Origin: SZUA-36 sp964650905
GTDB lineage: Bacteria > Pseudomonadota > Gammaproteobacteria > Xanthomonadales > SZUA-36
Reading direction: 5' to 3'
NCBI GenBank assembly: GCA_964650905.1
Contig: CAZYVH010000005.1
Coordinates: 8,645-72,644 of the forward strand
Length of the DNA stretch: 64,000 nt
The notes under the pieces are model-generated. The model ran no database searches. It was given only the letters and a program-made list of their open reading frames with translations, and had not been told where the DNA came from. The first letter of the stretch is position 1, and every line of letters begins with the position of its first letter. Position numbers and translations under genes: made by a program. Below, piece by piece: positions 7,896 through 16,179 of this stretch.

Positions 7896-8159
7896 TTAAG
7901 CCCCAAGTGTTTCCACGATCCACTTATCCATGGTTTTGAGTGCCGCGTGATAGGCTTCCACGTCGCCACGAATTTCCAGACTGATCACCTCGTAATCATC
8001 GCCACCAAAAGTACAAAAACTGATCAGGTTCAGGTCAGGTGGCGGGTTCTGTATTTCATAATTGTTCTGCCTGCGCCGCCACTTCAGTTTTAAGCTGGCA
8101 TACTGCTCAGTTGTCACTGGAAAGTCGACCCAGAACGATCTCATTCTTGGCGCGGTCAT
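7896..8159 (-). CDS. Hypothetical small protein (87 aa)
   Basis: An 87-residue acidic/aromatic protein with no signal peptide or membrane segment. It has a K/R-rich patch (LKLKWRRRQNN) and a C-terminal amphipathic helix (EAYHAALKTMDKWIVETLG). I do not recognise a family. It lies on the minus strand between the aldolase (convergent) and the downstream end of the APH-type kinase, and is separated from the latter by 74 nt, so it may follow the kinase in one transcript. Coding status rests on the clean open frame and its position. Confidence 0.6.
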   Translation of the reverse strand: MTAPRMRSFWVDFPVTTEQYASLKLKWRRRQNNYEIQNPPPDLNLISFCTFGGDDYEVISLEIRGDVEAYHAALKTMDKWIVETLGA

Positions 8160-8233
8160 TTTTCATTCAACATTTCAATTTTAAAAAAACCAGTCAACAT
8201 CTTTTACCAAAAACCCGGCCGAACAGTCAACCT

Positions 8234-9280
8234 TCATTGAGCCGCATTGGCGCATGCAGCCTGTATGCGAGCATACGCCAAACCGCTATCCATGCCTGCC
8301 ATGTTGGCCAGGTATCGTCTGAAAGGCGCCTGGCTGCGCATCAGGTAATCACGGTTTTGTGGGTAGCGTTGCATACGCCACGACATGATCAAAATAGATG
8401 TGACCAGGCGTGTGCGAATGAGATCGGGCAGCAGCTCCATCTCCATATCCTGCAATGGCCTGACAGCATGATAGCCGGCAATCAGTGACAGGGTACCGGC
8501 CAGCGGGTCATCACCGTCAGCAAGTTGGTAGGCGGAGGCGACCGCCAGGTCAATAACCAGCGGTGATTTGACCAGGTCGCCAAAATCAATGATGCCACTG
8601 ATGTGTTGTGGGTCATTTTTGTCCAGCAATACATTATCCGGGTTCAGGTCGTTATAGATCACCTGGGTTCGTAGTGACATCAAGGTTGGCAGAAGTGTGT
8701 TAAAGCGTTCCAGTACGTGTTCAATCAATTCCCGGAGATGTGCATCTTTGGTATATTCCAGCAATTCGACCAGCGCGGCGGCACGTTTCATATCCCATAG
8801 CGATGGCGGACTTGCGCCGGCGTGATCAAAATCTTTCAACGCCAGACCCAGCCGCGCCAACAGCCTGCCCAGTTCCGCTGCCTCTTTTGACCCCGGTGAA
8901 AACCCATATAAAACCTGGCCGTCCAACCAGCTCAGTAGCCGAATGATGTGTGTCCGGTCATGCAGGCTGACGGTAAAACGGAAATGACCATCCCGGCCTG
9001 CAATGACTCTGGGTACCGGGAGTGTGGTATCCCGTTCACCGATGTGTTGCAAGGCACAATTCTGGAAGTCAACAACCTCGGGTTGCTCCGCATGATTTGA
9101 AATCTTGAGGACAAAGCGTTCACCATTTTCTGTCATGAGGCGAAAATTCTGATCCTGCGTGCTGGCCAGCATCCTGGCACGGACGTGTCGTCCAAAATAT
9201 TCCGCGGCCAAGGTTTCGGCATCCGTCGGTGTGCATGACGGTGGGCTGGTTACCAGCAAATTCAGAAGCTCATCCTGCAT
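8234..9280 (-). CDS. APH-fold small-molecule kinase (hydroxylysine/choline kinase-like)
   Basis: A 348-residue aminoglycoside phosphotransferase-superfamily kinase. The N-lobe has the ATP-binding lysine in GERFVLKIS; the catalytic loop reads YNDLNPDNVLLD with the usual Asp and Asn, although the common His before the Asp is Asn; the metal Asp is in IIDFGD. It resembles hydroxylysine kinase and the kinase domains of amine-catabolic enzymes. MtnK, the methylthioribose kinase, belongs to the same fold. Being one short gene away from mtnA and the aldolase, it could supply the phosphorylated sugar, but the substrate cannot be read from the sequence. Confidence 0.8.
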   Translation of the reverse strand: MQDELLNLLVTSPPSCTPTDAETLAAEYFGRHVRARMLASTQDQNFRLMTENGERFVLKISNHAEQPEVVDFQNCALQHIGERDTTLPVPRVIAGRDGHFRFTVSLHDRTHIIRLLSWLDGQVLYGFSPGSKEAAELGRLLARLGLALKDFDHAGASPPSLWDMKRAAALVELLEYTKDAHLRELIEHVLERFNTLLPTLMSLRTQVIYNDLNPDNVLLDKNDPQHISGIIDFGDLVKSPLVIDLAVASAYQLADGDDPLAGTLSLIAGYHAVRPLQDMEMELLPDLIRTRLVTSILIMSWRMQRYPQNRDYLMRSQAPFRRYLANMAGMDSGLAYARIQAACANAAQ

Positions 9281-9462
9281 GGGTATAGTTTAAATGAATA
9301 CTGTTAAAAAATACCGGCCCCCCAACTTTCGGCATTAACCCGGTGCATTTTAGTGTGTTATGGTCGGCTCGCCACGGAGCAGGCTGTTTCCCGGCAAAAA
9401 GGTAAACTTAAGGCCCGGCACCGGACATACCCTGGAACACGACAGTCAAAATGGAGGACAAG

Positions 9463-9900
9463 ATGGCAGGCAAAGTTACATTCTCAGTATTACAGGAGAG
9501 CCACGAAGGTCCCGTCGGTGAAGACTGGAGATACTGGATTGAGGTCAAGGTATTCAATGAAGGCTTGCAGGGTACCGGCAAAATCGTTGTTGACAAGCAT
9601 TCCTTACCCAGCGGCACCACCCAGACACCACCTGGTCCTCCCGCTGCGGTTGAGATTCCCGCAGGTGAAGGCGGTAAACGTCTTTTGATCAGGGTTCGGC
9701 TGGAAGCGACGGAAGTTGACCTGTTAAAGAACGATGTGGGGGAAACCAGCAGAGACTTTTTACTTGAATGTCCAAGGCCCGCTGGGGAACCGCTGGTGCA
9801 GGAAGATGATATTTCCGTCGGCGTGGTCGAATCACCGGGAATTATTGGTGAAACCTCCATTTTTTCGCTCAGGTTACGGTTTGTGGTTTCCTGCAATTGA
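9463..9900 (+). CDS. Hypothetical beta-rich protein (145 aa)
   Basis: About 145 residues, no signal peptide and no membrane helix. The pattern of alternating hydrophobic residues (VTFSVLQ, YWIEVKVFNEG, RLLIRVRLEAT, FSLRLRFVV) suggests a beta-sandwich. A GGAGG Shine-Dalgarno at 9453-9457 sits 5 nt before the ATG at 9463, so I prefer it to the ATG 12 nt upstream. No family recognised. It stands alone with 182 nt of intergenic DNA before it and 167 nt after it. Confidence 0.65.
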   Translation: MAGKVTFSVLQESHEGPVGEDWRYWIEVKVFNEGLQGTGKIVVDKHSLPSGTTQTPPGPPAAVEIPAGEGGKRLLIRVRLEATEVDLLKNDVGETSRDFLLECPRPAGEPLVQEDDISVGVVESPGIIGETSIFSLRLRFVVSCN

Positions 9901-10067
9901 GTCCAATCCCGGTGTGCGTTTGACAGGCTCCCGGGTCACATTGAGTCAATAAAGACCAGATGGTAACATTGGATAGTGTGCAGTAAAATCGTAACGGGGT
10001 GGTCATTGCGTTGCAATACATCGTTGGCTTTCCCTTTTAAAAACGTCTTTTCCAAAGGAGCCCCGAC

Positions 10068-10643
10068 ATGAAATCATGGTTATCATTTTGTTTACTTTGT
10101 GCGCTTACGACCGTCGCTTCAATGCCGGCGCAGGCCGACTCCACAAACGACCTGCTCAAAGAGGCAATCGGTCTGCTCGAGCAAGATAATTATACCGAGG
10201 CCCGCGAAGTTGTCGCGATTGCCCTCGACCAGATCGACCATCACCTGCTGGATACCACAGCGGCAAATTTTCCCGCGCAAATCGGCGCATTCACCAGAGG
10301 CAAGGTCAATACCGAAAAGGCCATGGGTATGGACATGACCGAGTGCACCTACAGTGACAAGCAAGATCATGATGTGCAAGTGCAGTTGATGGGCGGGGGC
10401 GGAGGCATGATGGGTGGCCTCGCCGCGCTTGGTGCATCGTTTGGTGGTGGACGCAAGGTCCGTATCCAGGGTCACACGGGAACCATGATTGAGGATGAAG
10501 GGGAGTTCACACTTACGCTCAAGATGAAGAGTGGCAAAAGCCTGATTATCACATCGAGTAGTTTGGACGGTGAAGGCGTGAACAACTTTGCCGAAGCTTT
10601 CCCGGTAAACGCGATAGATACGGTCAACGAGTCGGGATACTGA
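10068..10643 (+). CDS. Exported hypothetical protein with Gly/Met-rich segment (191 aa)
   Basis: A 191-residue protein with a clear Sec signal peptide (hydrophobic core about 5-19, likely cleavage after AQA at residue 23). The mature part opens with a helical region (TNDLLKEAIGLLEQDNYTEAREVV) that resembles a single TPR-like hairpin. A glycine/methionine-rich stretch (GGGGGMMGG around 109-117) and a beta-rich C-terminus follow. It is probably periplasmic. An AAAGGAG Shine-Dalgarno is present. I do not recognise the family. Confidence 0.75.
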   Translation: MKSWLSFCLLCALTTVASMPAQADSTNDLLKEAIGLLEQDNYTEAREVVAIALDQIDHHLLDTTAANFPAQIGAFTRGKVNTEKAMGMDMTECTYSDKQDHDVQVQLMGGGGGMMGGLAALGASFGGGRKVRIQGHTGTMIEDEGEFTLTLKMKSGKSLIITSSSLDGEGVNNFAEAFPVNAIDTVNESGY

Positions 10644-10695
10644 CCTGGTAAACCTGGCCGAAATACTCCATCACAAAGCGGGCCGGCGGCAACAC

Positions 10696-10722
10696 ATACG
10701 GTACTGACTTGTAGTGCCGTAT
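10696..10722. repeat. 10-bp hairpin in the 269-nt intergenic region
   Basis: The arms ATACGGTACT (10696-10705) and AGTGCCGTAT (10713-10722) pair with one wobble across a 7-nt loop. No T-run follows, so it is not a standard intrinsic terminator. It sits about 50 nt after the exported-protein gene and may be a 3'-end processing or protein-binding site. Confidence 0.4.
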
Positions 10723-10912
10723 TACAGACACAGCCAATGCTGAAACTGATTTACATCATTACCGGTGCGGAGAAACAATTCCATGCACGGGGCGTCATTA
10801 AATTGACTTGACGGTCGGGTCACTTCACCGTTGCGTCATGACCTGAACAACAGCGGAATTTGTCTTGTGCCATAACAGTTGATTACAGCAACAGACAAAA
10901 GGAGTAAGGTCC

Positions 10913-11569
10913 ATGCCGCACCATCAAATGTTACCAAAAAGCTTGTTCCTGGCCCTGATTTTTGTGGGTTCTGCCGGGAGCCAGCCTGCCCACTCTGAAG
11001 CTACATGCAAGTGCGTTGATATGTCTGATATCAAATCCAGGATCAGTGAAAGCCAGGCGGCCATACAAACCTATCGGACCGAGATCAAAAAGATGGCCAA
11101 CCAGCAAAAGCGGGAGGGGAATATCCTCGTGTATACAGCCGGGCGCAGGGAAAAGTTGCAGGGCAGGGTGCAGTTGGCAATGAACGCAATCACACTGGGG
11201 AGCCTCGGAATTGATGCGTGGGGGAAGGACGGTGGCCCGGGAGGCACGAACAATCTTTGCCAGGTCACTGTCAATCCGGACATGACAGCCTGCGTACAGG
11301 AATCGATCAGGCGGCATGAAGAAATCCACCGACAAGCCTGCCTGAAGACTGAGAGCCTCTCAACGGTGGCGGCCTCAATATTGAAGGGTAAGGATCGTTT
11401 TGAAAGAGACAACAGTACGCTGATCGCGTACGCACAGGAAGAAATCAAGGGCTACGAGGCTGAATTGCGCTTCCTGAACCCAGAATTCACTGCGCTCAAG
11501 AAACGCTGTAAACCCGAGACCCCACCGCTGCCGGACTATACCGCCCAGCGACGGAACCCCGGGGGTTAA
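10913..11569 (+). CDS. Exported hypothetical protein with HExxH motif
   Basis: A 218-residue protein with a signal peptide (core about 10-22, cleavage near residue 29). The mature N-terminus has a CKC motif and a long coiled-coil-like helix (about 38-66). In the middle is RRHEEIHRQAC: an HExxH motif (H135, E136, H139) bracketed by Cys127 and Cys143. HExxH is the zinc-binding signature of zincin peptidases, so a periplasmic metallopeptidase is possible, but the third ligand cannot be identified and the family is not recognised. The C-terminus is helical with a Pro-rich tail. An AGGAG Shine-Dalgarno precedes the ATG. Confidence 0.7.
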   Translation: MPHHQMLPKSLFLALIFVGSAGSQPAHSEATCKCVDMSDIKSRISESQAAIQTYRTEIKKMANQQKREGNILVYTAGRREKLQGRVQLAMNAITLGSLGIDAWGKDGGPGGTNNLCQVTVNPDMTACVQESIRRHEEIHRQACLKTESLSTVAASILKGKDRFERDNSTLIAYAQEEIKGYEAELRFLNPEFTALKKRCKPETPPLPDYTAQRRNPGG

Positions 11570-11645
11570 CCTGCATATTGAAGGAATTCAGGAAATCGAG
11601 AGAGGGTTTCGCCAAGTTACTTCGACGGTCCTTTTTTCGATGACT

Positions 11646-13043
11646 TTATTGAAGATTGCGGTGGTGTGAAGCGTCGATCATTTGGAACCGATCGATATTT
11701 TTGCGGGCGATTTCATAGTCTGGGTTCAACAGCAATGCCCTTGAATAGGCCTGCAGGGCGTTTGCCGGAAGCCCGGCACGTTCATAGGCGACACCAAGGT
11801 TGTTGAAAACCCGTGCTTTGTGCGGAGAACTTCCAGCGGTGTCCTCCCAGAGCGCCACTTCACTTCGATAATCCCGATTCCGCATGACCGTGAAAGCCCC
11901 GAGCAGGATCAGGACAATACCCACCGCTGCCAGCATGGGTCTGTCCCACCGGCGGAGATAAACCTGCCACCACTGTATCTCGACGGCGATGGAAAGAAAC
12001 AGACCAAAGCTTGCCAGATATAATTGCCGGTCGTTGGCCACATCAAGTCTTGGGATAATGGAGTTTGTGGGTAAGAGTTGAACAAAAAACCAGAGTATGC
12101 CAAAGCTGATCCATGGCCGCTTCTTATATGTCCATAAGGCGAGAACCAGAACGCCGAGCAGAAAAGAAAACTGGCACACAAGGGAAGTGCTCCAGGTGCT
12201 CAGGACAGGGAGGTCCGGGTCGATGTTCAGAGCCCAGGGGCGGACCAGGTGCGAGAGCAGATAACTGACCCCATTGATTTGGCTGAGCGCATTGACCCCT
12301 ATTGTTCGTTGCTCCAGGCTGAAAACCAGCAAGTCGTTGTAGTTGGGCTGCACCATAATGAACACCGTGGTACCAAAAAACATGATCCAGTGCATCACCT
12401 GTCTTCGGGCGGTGCTGCGCCAATGAAATCGACCGTACGAGGTTTCCCAGAGCAGCAAGGCGAGCGGGAGAGTCAGAGCTGTTTCCTTGGTGGCAACCGC
12501 CAGCACAAAAAGCATTGGCGAAAACAGATGGGTGACCAAAGGCTTCTTTTTTTCAATTCCGTAGACGTAGCAGAAAAGACTACCCAGGTAAAAGAGGGCC
12601 ATGAGGGATGTGGAACGTCCGCTGATGTAGGTGACGGCCTCAGTCTGAACAGGATGCAAGGCAAACAGTAGCCCGGTTAGTAAAGGCGCATAATTCCGGG
12701 ACGCTGAGGTGGTGACATCCGACGCCCGTTCCGTGAACCGGTAGGCGAGTAGGTAAACGAGAATCGAATTTCCGGTGTGCACTGCGATATTGACGAGATG
12801 AAAGTTGAAAGGAGTCGGCTCGCAGATCCAGTTCAACATATAGGTCAGCTTGAGGAGCGGACGAATACCGCTGCCTAAATCGTGCAGCCAACCAGCGATG
12901 GAGTGAACCGCCGGATAGCCCAGAATCACATTTCCATCATCGAACTGGAAAGCACCCCACAGCGAATTCAAATAGACCAGGCAAAGTGCTCCGACAATAA
13001 GGAGTGGCTCGGTTTGACGCTCAATATGCACCTTTGGATTCAT
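11646..13043 (-). CDS. GT-C-type membrane protein with C-terminal TPR (TMTC-like)
   Basis: About 465 residues with some 10 membrane helices and a C-terminal TPR segment (ARVFNNLGVAYERAGLPANAL and one more helix). The first periplasmic loop contains FQFDDGNVI, matching the acidic motif of GT-C glycosyltransferases and TMTC/DUF1736-type O-mannosyltransferase-like proteins. A lipid-linked sugar donor and a secreted acceptor would be expected. I place the start at the ATG at 13043; an ATG at 13082 would lengthen the overlap with the upstream D,D-carboxypeptidase gene, which ends at 13021. The overlap suggests coupled expression with that periplasmic enzyme. Confidence 0.75.
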   Translation of the reverse strand: MNPKVHIERQTEPLLIVGALCLVYLNSLWGAFQFDDGNVILGYPAVHSIAGWLHDLGSGIRPLLKLTYMLNWICEPTPFNFHLVNIAVHTGNSILVYLLAYRFTERASDVTTSASRNYAPLLTGLLFALHPVQTEAVTYISGRSTSLMALFYLGSLFCYVYGIEKKKPLVTHLFSPMLFVLAVATKETALTLPLALLLWETSYGRFHWRSTARRQVMHWIMFFGTTVFIMVQPNYNDLLVFSLEQRTIGVNALSQINGVSYLLSHLVRPWALNIDPDLPVLSTWSTSLVCQFSFLLGVLVLALWTYKKRPWISFGILWFFVQLLPTNSIIPRLDVANDRQLYLASFGLFLSIAVEIQWWQVYLRRWDRPMLAAVGIVLILLGAFTVMRNRDYRSEVALWEDTAGSSPHKARVFNNLGVAYERAGLPANALQAYSRALLLNPDYEIARKNIDRFQMIDASHHRNLQ

Positions 13044-13860
13044 CCAGATATCTCGCCTGGGCAAATGCCCGGTCCAATACATTCACCGCACTCCACCACC
13101 GCTCCTTCGCGTTCAACATCACCAACAGAACCCGTGCTCCATTCTTCTCAGTCAGAGCGATCAGACACTTGCCTGCCCGGGGGGTTGTCCCCGTTTTGAT
13201 ACCAATGGCCGTGGGGTAGCGTCCAATGAGTTCGTTCCTGTTTTGAAAGTAGAAACTCTTTTTATGATCCACCGTCTGGATTCGCATTTCCACCTTGCCC
13301 ACCAGGGCCCGGAATATTTCAGACTTAAGTGCAGCTTCAGAAAGCAAGGCGAGATCCCGCGCCGTTGAATAATGTTCCGGATGGTCGTGACCGCAGGCAT
13401 TGACGAAGTGCGTGTTATTCATCCCCAGGACCGAGGCTTCGTGGTTCATTTGTGTGACAAAGGCAGACTCGTTTCCCCCAACCTGGTCTGCCAGGGCATG
13501 ACAGGCATCGTTGGCTGAGAAGATCAAGGTTGCGGCCAGTAAGTCCATGACATGTAAATGGTCCCCTTTTTGCAAACCCAAATGGGCCCCGCTTTCCCCG
13601 GCGGCTTTCTTTCCGACTGCCACGACATCATCCATGCGTGCTTTCTTGAGGACGAGCAGGGCTGTCATGATTTTGGTCAGGCTGGCTGGAGCCAACCGGA
13701 GGTCAGGTCGTTGTGACCAGATTATTTCACCCTGGATCTCGACCAGATAGGATTGGGCAAGTTCCGGAAACGGGTCCGGGATTTCCGTGTTCGCGGCATA
13801 ACAGCTAAAAATCAGTGCCGGAAACAGAGCGAGACCAATAAGGATGATCGGACGGGTCAT
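13021..13860 (-). CDS. D-alanyl-D-alanine carboxypeptidase (S11 family, low-molecular-weight PBP)
   Basis: About 279 residues from the ATG at 13860, with a signal peptide (MTRPIILIGLALFPALIF, likely cleaved near residue 22-23). All three penicillin-binding motifs are present: SLTK (S60, K63), SAN (S115) and KTG (K222). It would trim the terminal D-Ala from peptidoglycan stem peptides in the periplasm. It is shorter than DacA/DacC because the C-terminal beta domain and amphipathic anchor are absent, as in DacD/PbpG-like short forms. An upstream in-frame ATG at 13932 would add 24 residues before the signal peptide and is unlikely. Confidence 0.9.
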   Translation of the reverse strand: MTRPIILIGLALFPALIFSCYAANTEIPDPFPELAQSYLVEIQGEIIWSQRPDLRLAPASLTKIMTALLVLKKARMDDVVAVGKKAAGESGAHLGLQKGDHLHVMDLLAATLIFSANDACHALADQVGGNESAFVTQMNHEASVLGMNNTHFVNACGHDHPEHYSTARDLALLSEAALKSEIFRALVGKVEMRIQTVDHKKSFYFQNRNELIGRYPTAIGIKTGTTPRAGKCLIALTEKNGARVLLVMLNAKERWWSAVNVLDRAFAQARYLDESKGAY

Positions 13861-14134
13861 GATCCGAACGGTTGTATATCCAGTTGGATTCTCATATTTA
13901 CTGAAAACAGACCCATCAATCCGTTGCCTCATTCATCGAGAACAAGGCGGTGTTCCGCAACGTATTACAGGCGTTTGGAGAAGTCAAGATGACCAGGTCC
14001 CTGGCCGTTGCAGGTGTCGTCTCATGGGTGGTCCTGCAAAGTCAAAAATGCTGTCTATACTTAGGATACTGCCCAGCACAGGCCGCTCTGGCTTGGTGGG
14101 CATATTTCATCATTTAAATTGGAGAGACAAAATA

Positions 14135-14917
14135 ATGCAGATTAATAAAGTACTGACCCTGGTCATATCGCTTGTCATGGTTGTGTGTGTTGCACCGGTA
14201 ATCGCACAGGATAAGCAGGAGACTGACGGCCTTGCCCAGGTTGTCAAAATATCAGCCAAGGACGGTCAGGCCAATGCACTGGAGGAGGCCATCACCAACT
14301 ACCACGACTTTATGGGTGACAAAGAGGGTGCATGGCGCTGGCAGTGGTTCTCGATCATAACCGGACCTGATACCGGTAGCTTTATCGCCCGTAGTGGTGA
14401 CCACAACTGGGCGGATTTTGACGCCAGAGACGCCAAGAAAGACTGGAGCGAGGCGGCCGGCGCCAAGTTCAGTACGGAAGTTCAGCCACACATTGCCGAT
14501 CTTGACGTCTCGATCACCAGGCCCGACAAAGACCTGGGCATGTGGCCCGAGAGCATGGAAGGGTACAAGTACTTTTCGATCACACACTGGTATATCAAGC
14601 AGGGTCAGGGCAGGGCCTTTAATGAAGGACTCAAGAAGATCGACGGGTACCTGAAAGATAGTGAGTGGGCGAATTACTATGCGTTTATTTACAATGTTTC
14701 CGGTGGCTATGACAATTCCATCACGCTGGTCAGCCCACGCAAGAACTACGCCGACATGGCGCCCAAAGAACCCAAGTTCATCGATGTCATGAATAAGGCG
14801 ATGGGCGAGGAAGAAGCCCAGGCGTTCCTGGCCGAGTGGAGCCAGACCTACAAGGCGGGTGAGAATTACCTGATTGCATACCGGCCGAAACTGAGCGATT
14901 ACGGTCAGGCTGACTAA
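14135..14917 (+). CDS. Exported hypothetical protein, dimeric alpha-beta-barrel-like
   Basis: A 260-residue protein with a signal peptide (hydrophobic core about 6-19, cleavage after IAQ or VIA near residue 24). The mature part has two similar halves: LAQVVKISAKDGQANALEEAI and later YKYFSITHWYIKQGQGRAFNEGL. Each is a beta strand followed by a helix with a pattern like ferredoxin-fold or antibiotic-biosynthesis-monooxygenase domains, so a tandem alpha-beta-barrel is likely. No catalytic motif is recognised. A GGAGAG Shine-Dalgarno lies at the right distance from the ATG at 14135, while the longer open frame upstream has none. A strong terminator follows 27 nt after the stop. Confidence 0.75.
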   Translation: MQINKVLTLVISLVMVVCVAPVIAQDKQETDGLAQVVKISAKDGQANALEEAITNYHDFMGDKEGAWRWQWFSIITGPDTGSFIARSGDHNWADFDARDAKKDWSEAAGAKFSTEVQPHIADLDVSITRPDKDLGMWPESMEGYKYFSITHWYIKQGQGRAFNEGLKKIDGYLKDSEWANYYAFIYNVSGGYDNSITLVSPRKNYADMAPKEPKFIDVMNKAMGEEEAQAFLAEWSQTYKAGENYLIAYRPKLSDYGQAD

Positions 14918-14943
14918 GTACAAAACTAGAATCGCGGTATGAG

Positions 14944-14970
14944 CCCCGGCCCATAAAGCCGGGGTTTTTT
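14944..14970 (+). terminator. Intrinsic terminator
   Basis: CCCCGGC (14944-14950) pairs perfectly with GCCGGGG (14958-14964) across a 7-nt loop, followed by six T (14965-14970). It ends the transcript of the exported protein gene at 14135-14917. Confidence 0.9.
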
Positions 14971-15054
14971 GTGACTGCCGGTTGGCGTCTGAATAAGCGG
15001 TCTGTACCGCCCAGGACGCCCTTAACCCGTAAATTGCGCCAGTTGCGCTTGTCC

Positions 15055-15259
15055 GTCATGCCGGGCTTGACCCGCTACCTGGGCCGCGAGTAACGGAACC
15101 CTCTCNNNNNNNNNNNNNNNNNNNNNNNNNNNNNNNNNNNNNNNNNNNNNNNNNNNNNNNNNNNNNNNNNNNNNNNNNNNNNNNNNNNNNNNNNNNNNNN
15201 NNNNNCGGAACCCTCTCATCCGTCATGCCGGTACCGGGTCAAGCCCGGCATGACGGACC
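15055..15259. repeat. Inverted intergenic repeat interrupted by an assembly gap
   Basis: CGTCATGCCGGGCTTGACCC (15055 on) reappears inverted as GGGTCAAGCCCGGCATGACG (about 15237-15256). The word CGGAACCCTCTC stands on both sides of the N-run. This is the common class of GC-rich intergenic repeats whose translation gives pseudo-ORFs on both strands. No gene lies between 14918 and 15357. Confidence 0.75.
15106..15205. other. Assembly gap (100 N)
   Basis: Exactly 100 N, flanked on both sides by the same 12-base word. The true length is unknown. Confidence 0.99.
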
Positions 15260-15302
15260 CGGTATCTCCATGAATTTCGTGGGACTGCTGTGCATCGCAT
15301 GT

Positions 15303-15326
15303 AACGGGTTCTATAATTGACCCGTT
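15303..15326 (+). promoter_or_regulatory. Inverted repeat overlapping a -10 box, upstream of the NTF2-like gene
   Basis: Perfect 7-bp arms AACGGGT (15303-15309) and ACCCGTT (15320-15326) enclose a TATAAT sequence (15312-15317). A dyad over a -10 box is the usual layout of a repressor operator. It lies 32 nt before the ATG of the first gene in a five-gene same-strand cluster (15358-18796). No convincing -35 box is seen, so activator dependence is possible. Confidence 0.45.
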
Positions 15327-15357
15327 CGAAGGTGCAACGAAAAAGGGAAGGCGAGAC

Positions 15358-15744
15358 ATGACAATTGATACACTGGTACGCTGGCGTGAGCTTGTCCAAA
15401 GCCGTGACCCGGCGGGGCTTGACGAACTACTGGCTGAGGATGTGGTGTTTTACTCCCCAGTGGTGCATACCCCACAAAAAGGGAAGAAAATAACGCAGAA
15501 ATACCTGGCTGCCGCCATCAGTGTTTTTGCCAATGGCTCGTTTCGTTATGTGCGTGACTTGGCGGATGAGGATCAGGCGGCGTTGGAGTTTGTGGTTGAT
15601 ATTGATGGTGTGATGGTCAATGGGATCGACCTGATTCGTTGGGATGCCGCCGGGCGGATCATCGAATTCAAAGTCATGCTTCGCCCGCTCAAGGCCATCA
15701 ATCTGGTCCATGAGAAAATGGCAGCCATGCTGCAGAAAGGTTGA
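15358..15744 (+). CDS. NTF2-like (SnoaL-type) protein
   Basis: A 128-residue cone-shaped NTF2/SnoaL-fold protein: an N-terminal helix with ARWRELVQSRDPAGLDELLAEDVVFYSPV-type layout, then beta strands ending in IIEFKVMLRPLKA. Such proteins are small-molecule isomerases, hydrolases or binding proteins; there is no diagnostic catalytic set here. It lies 12 nt before the thioesterase start and begins a same-strand cluster with acyl and methyl transfer enzymes, which suggests a shared small-molecule pathway. Confidence 0.8.
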   Translation: MTIDTLVRWRELVQSRDPAGLDELLAEDVVFYSPVVHTPQKGKKITQKYLAAAISVFANGSFRYVRDLADEDQAALEFVVDIDGVMVNGIDLIRWDAAGRIIEFKVMLRPLKAINLVHEKMAAMLQKG

Positions 15745-15756
15745 TTGCTCTGCACG

Positions 15757-16179
15757 ATGAAAATGATTGAAACCTACCGGGGTATTGTCTACCCACACCA
15801 GCTCGATCACATGGAGCACATGAATGTTCAGTGGTACACCTCGAAATTCGATGAGGCGACCTGGCATCTGATATCCGCCATCGGTATAACACAGGAATAT
15901 TTGCATTCACAGAATAAAGGTATGGCTGCGTTGGAACAAAAGACCCTGTATAAGACTGAAGTCAGGGTGGGTGAGTTGTTGCTGATAAAATCCCGGGTTC
16001 ATGAGATCGGCAATAAAACCATCAGGTTTGAACATAAAATGTACAACGCTGAGACCATGCAGGAAGTGGCGAGCACCGAGATAGTGGGTGTGCACATGGA
16101 TCGCGACGTACGCAAGTCCAGCGTGATGCCTGACGGTGTCGTTGAGAAATGTGCCAGCTTGTTTGATCTCAAGCCATGA
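15757..16179 (+). CDS. Hotdog-fold acyl-CoA thioesterase (YbgC/4HBT type)
   Basis: About 140 residues from the ATG at 15757. The hotdog signature is at the N-terminus: YPHQLDHMEHMNVQWYTSKF, equivalent to the DTDxxGHVNNxxY motif of 4-hydroxybenzoyl-CoA thioesterases, with Asp in LDHMEHMN as the likely catalytic residue. It should hydrolyse a small acyl-CoA. A TTG four codons upstream is a less likely start. Its stop overlaps the next ATG by 4 nt. Confidence 0.85.
   Translation: MKMIETYRGIVYPHQLDHMEHMNVQWYTSKFDEATWHLISAIGITQEYLHSQNKGMAALEQKTLYKTEVRVGELLLIKSRVHEIGNKTIRFEHKMYNAETMQEVASTEIVGVHMDRDVRKSSVMPDGVVEKCASLFDLKP

Noticed and set aside
9281..9462. Riboswitch or tRNA in the intergenic region
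   Set aside because: No cloverleaf or known aptamer core could be matched by eye.
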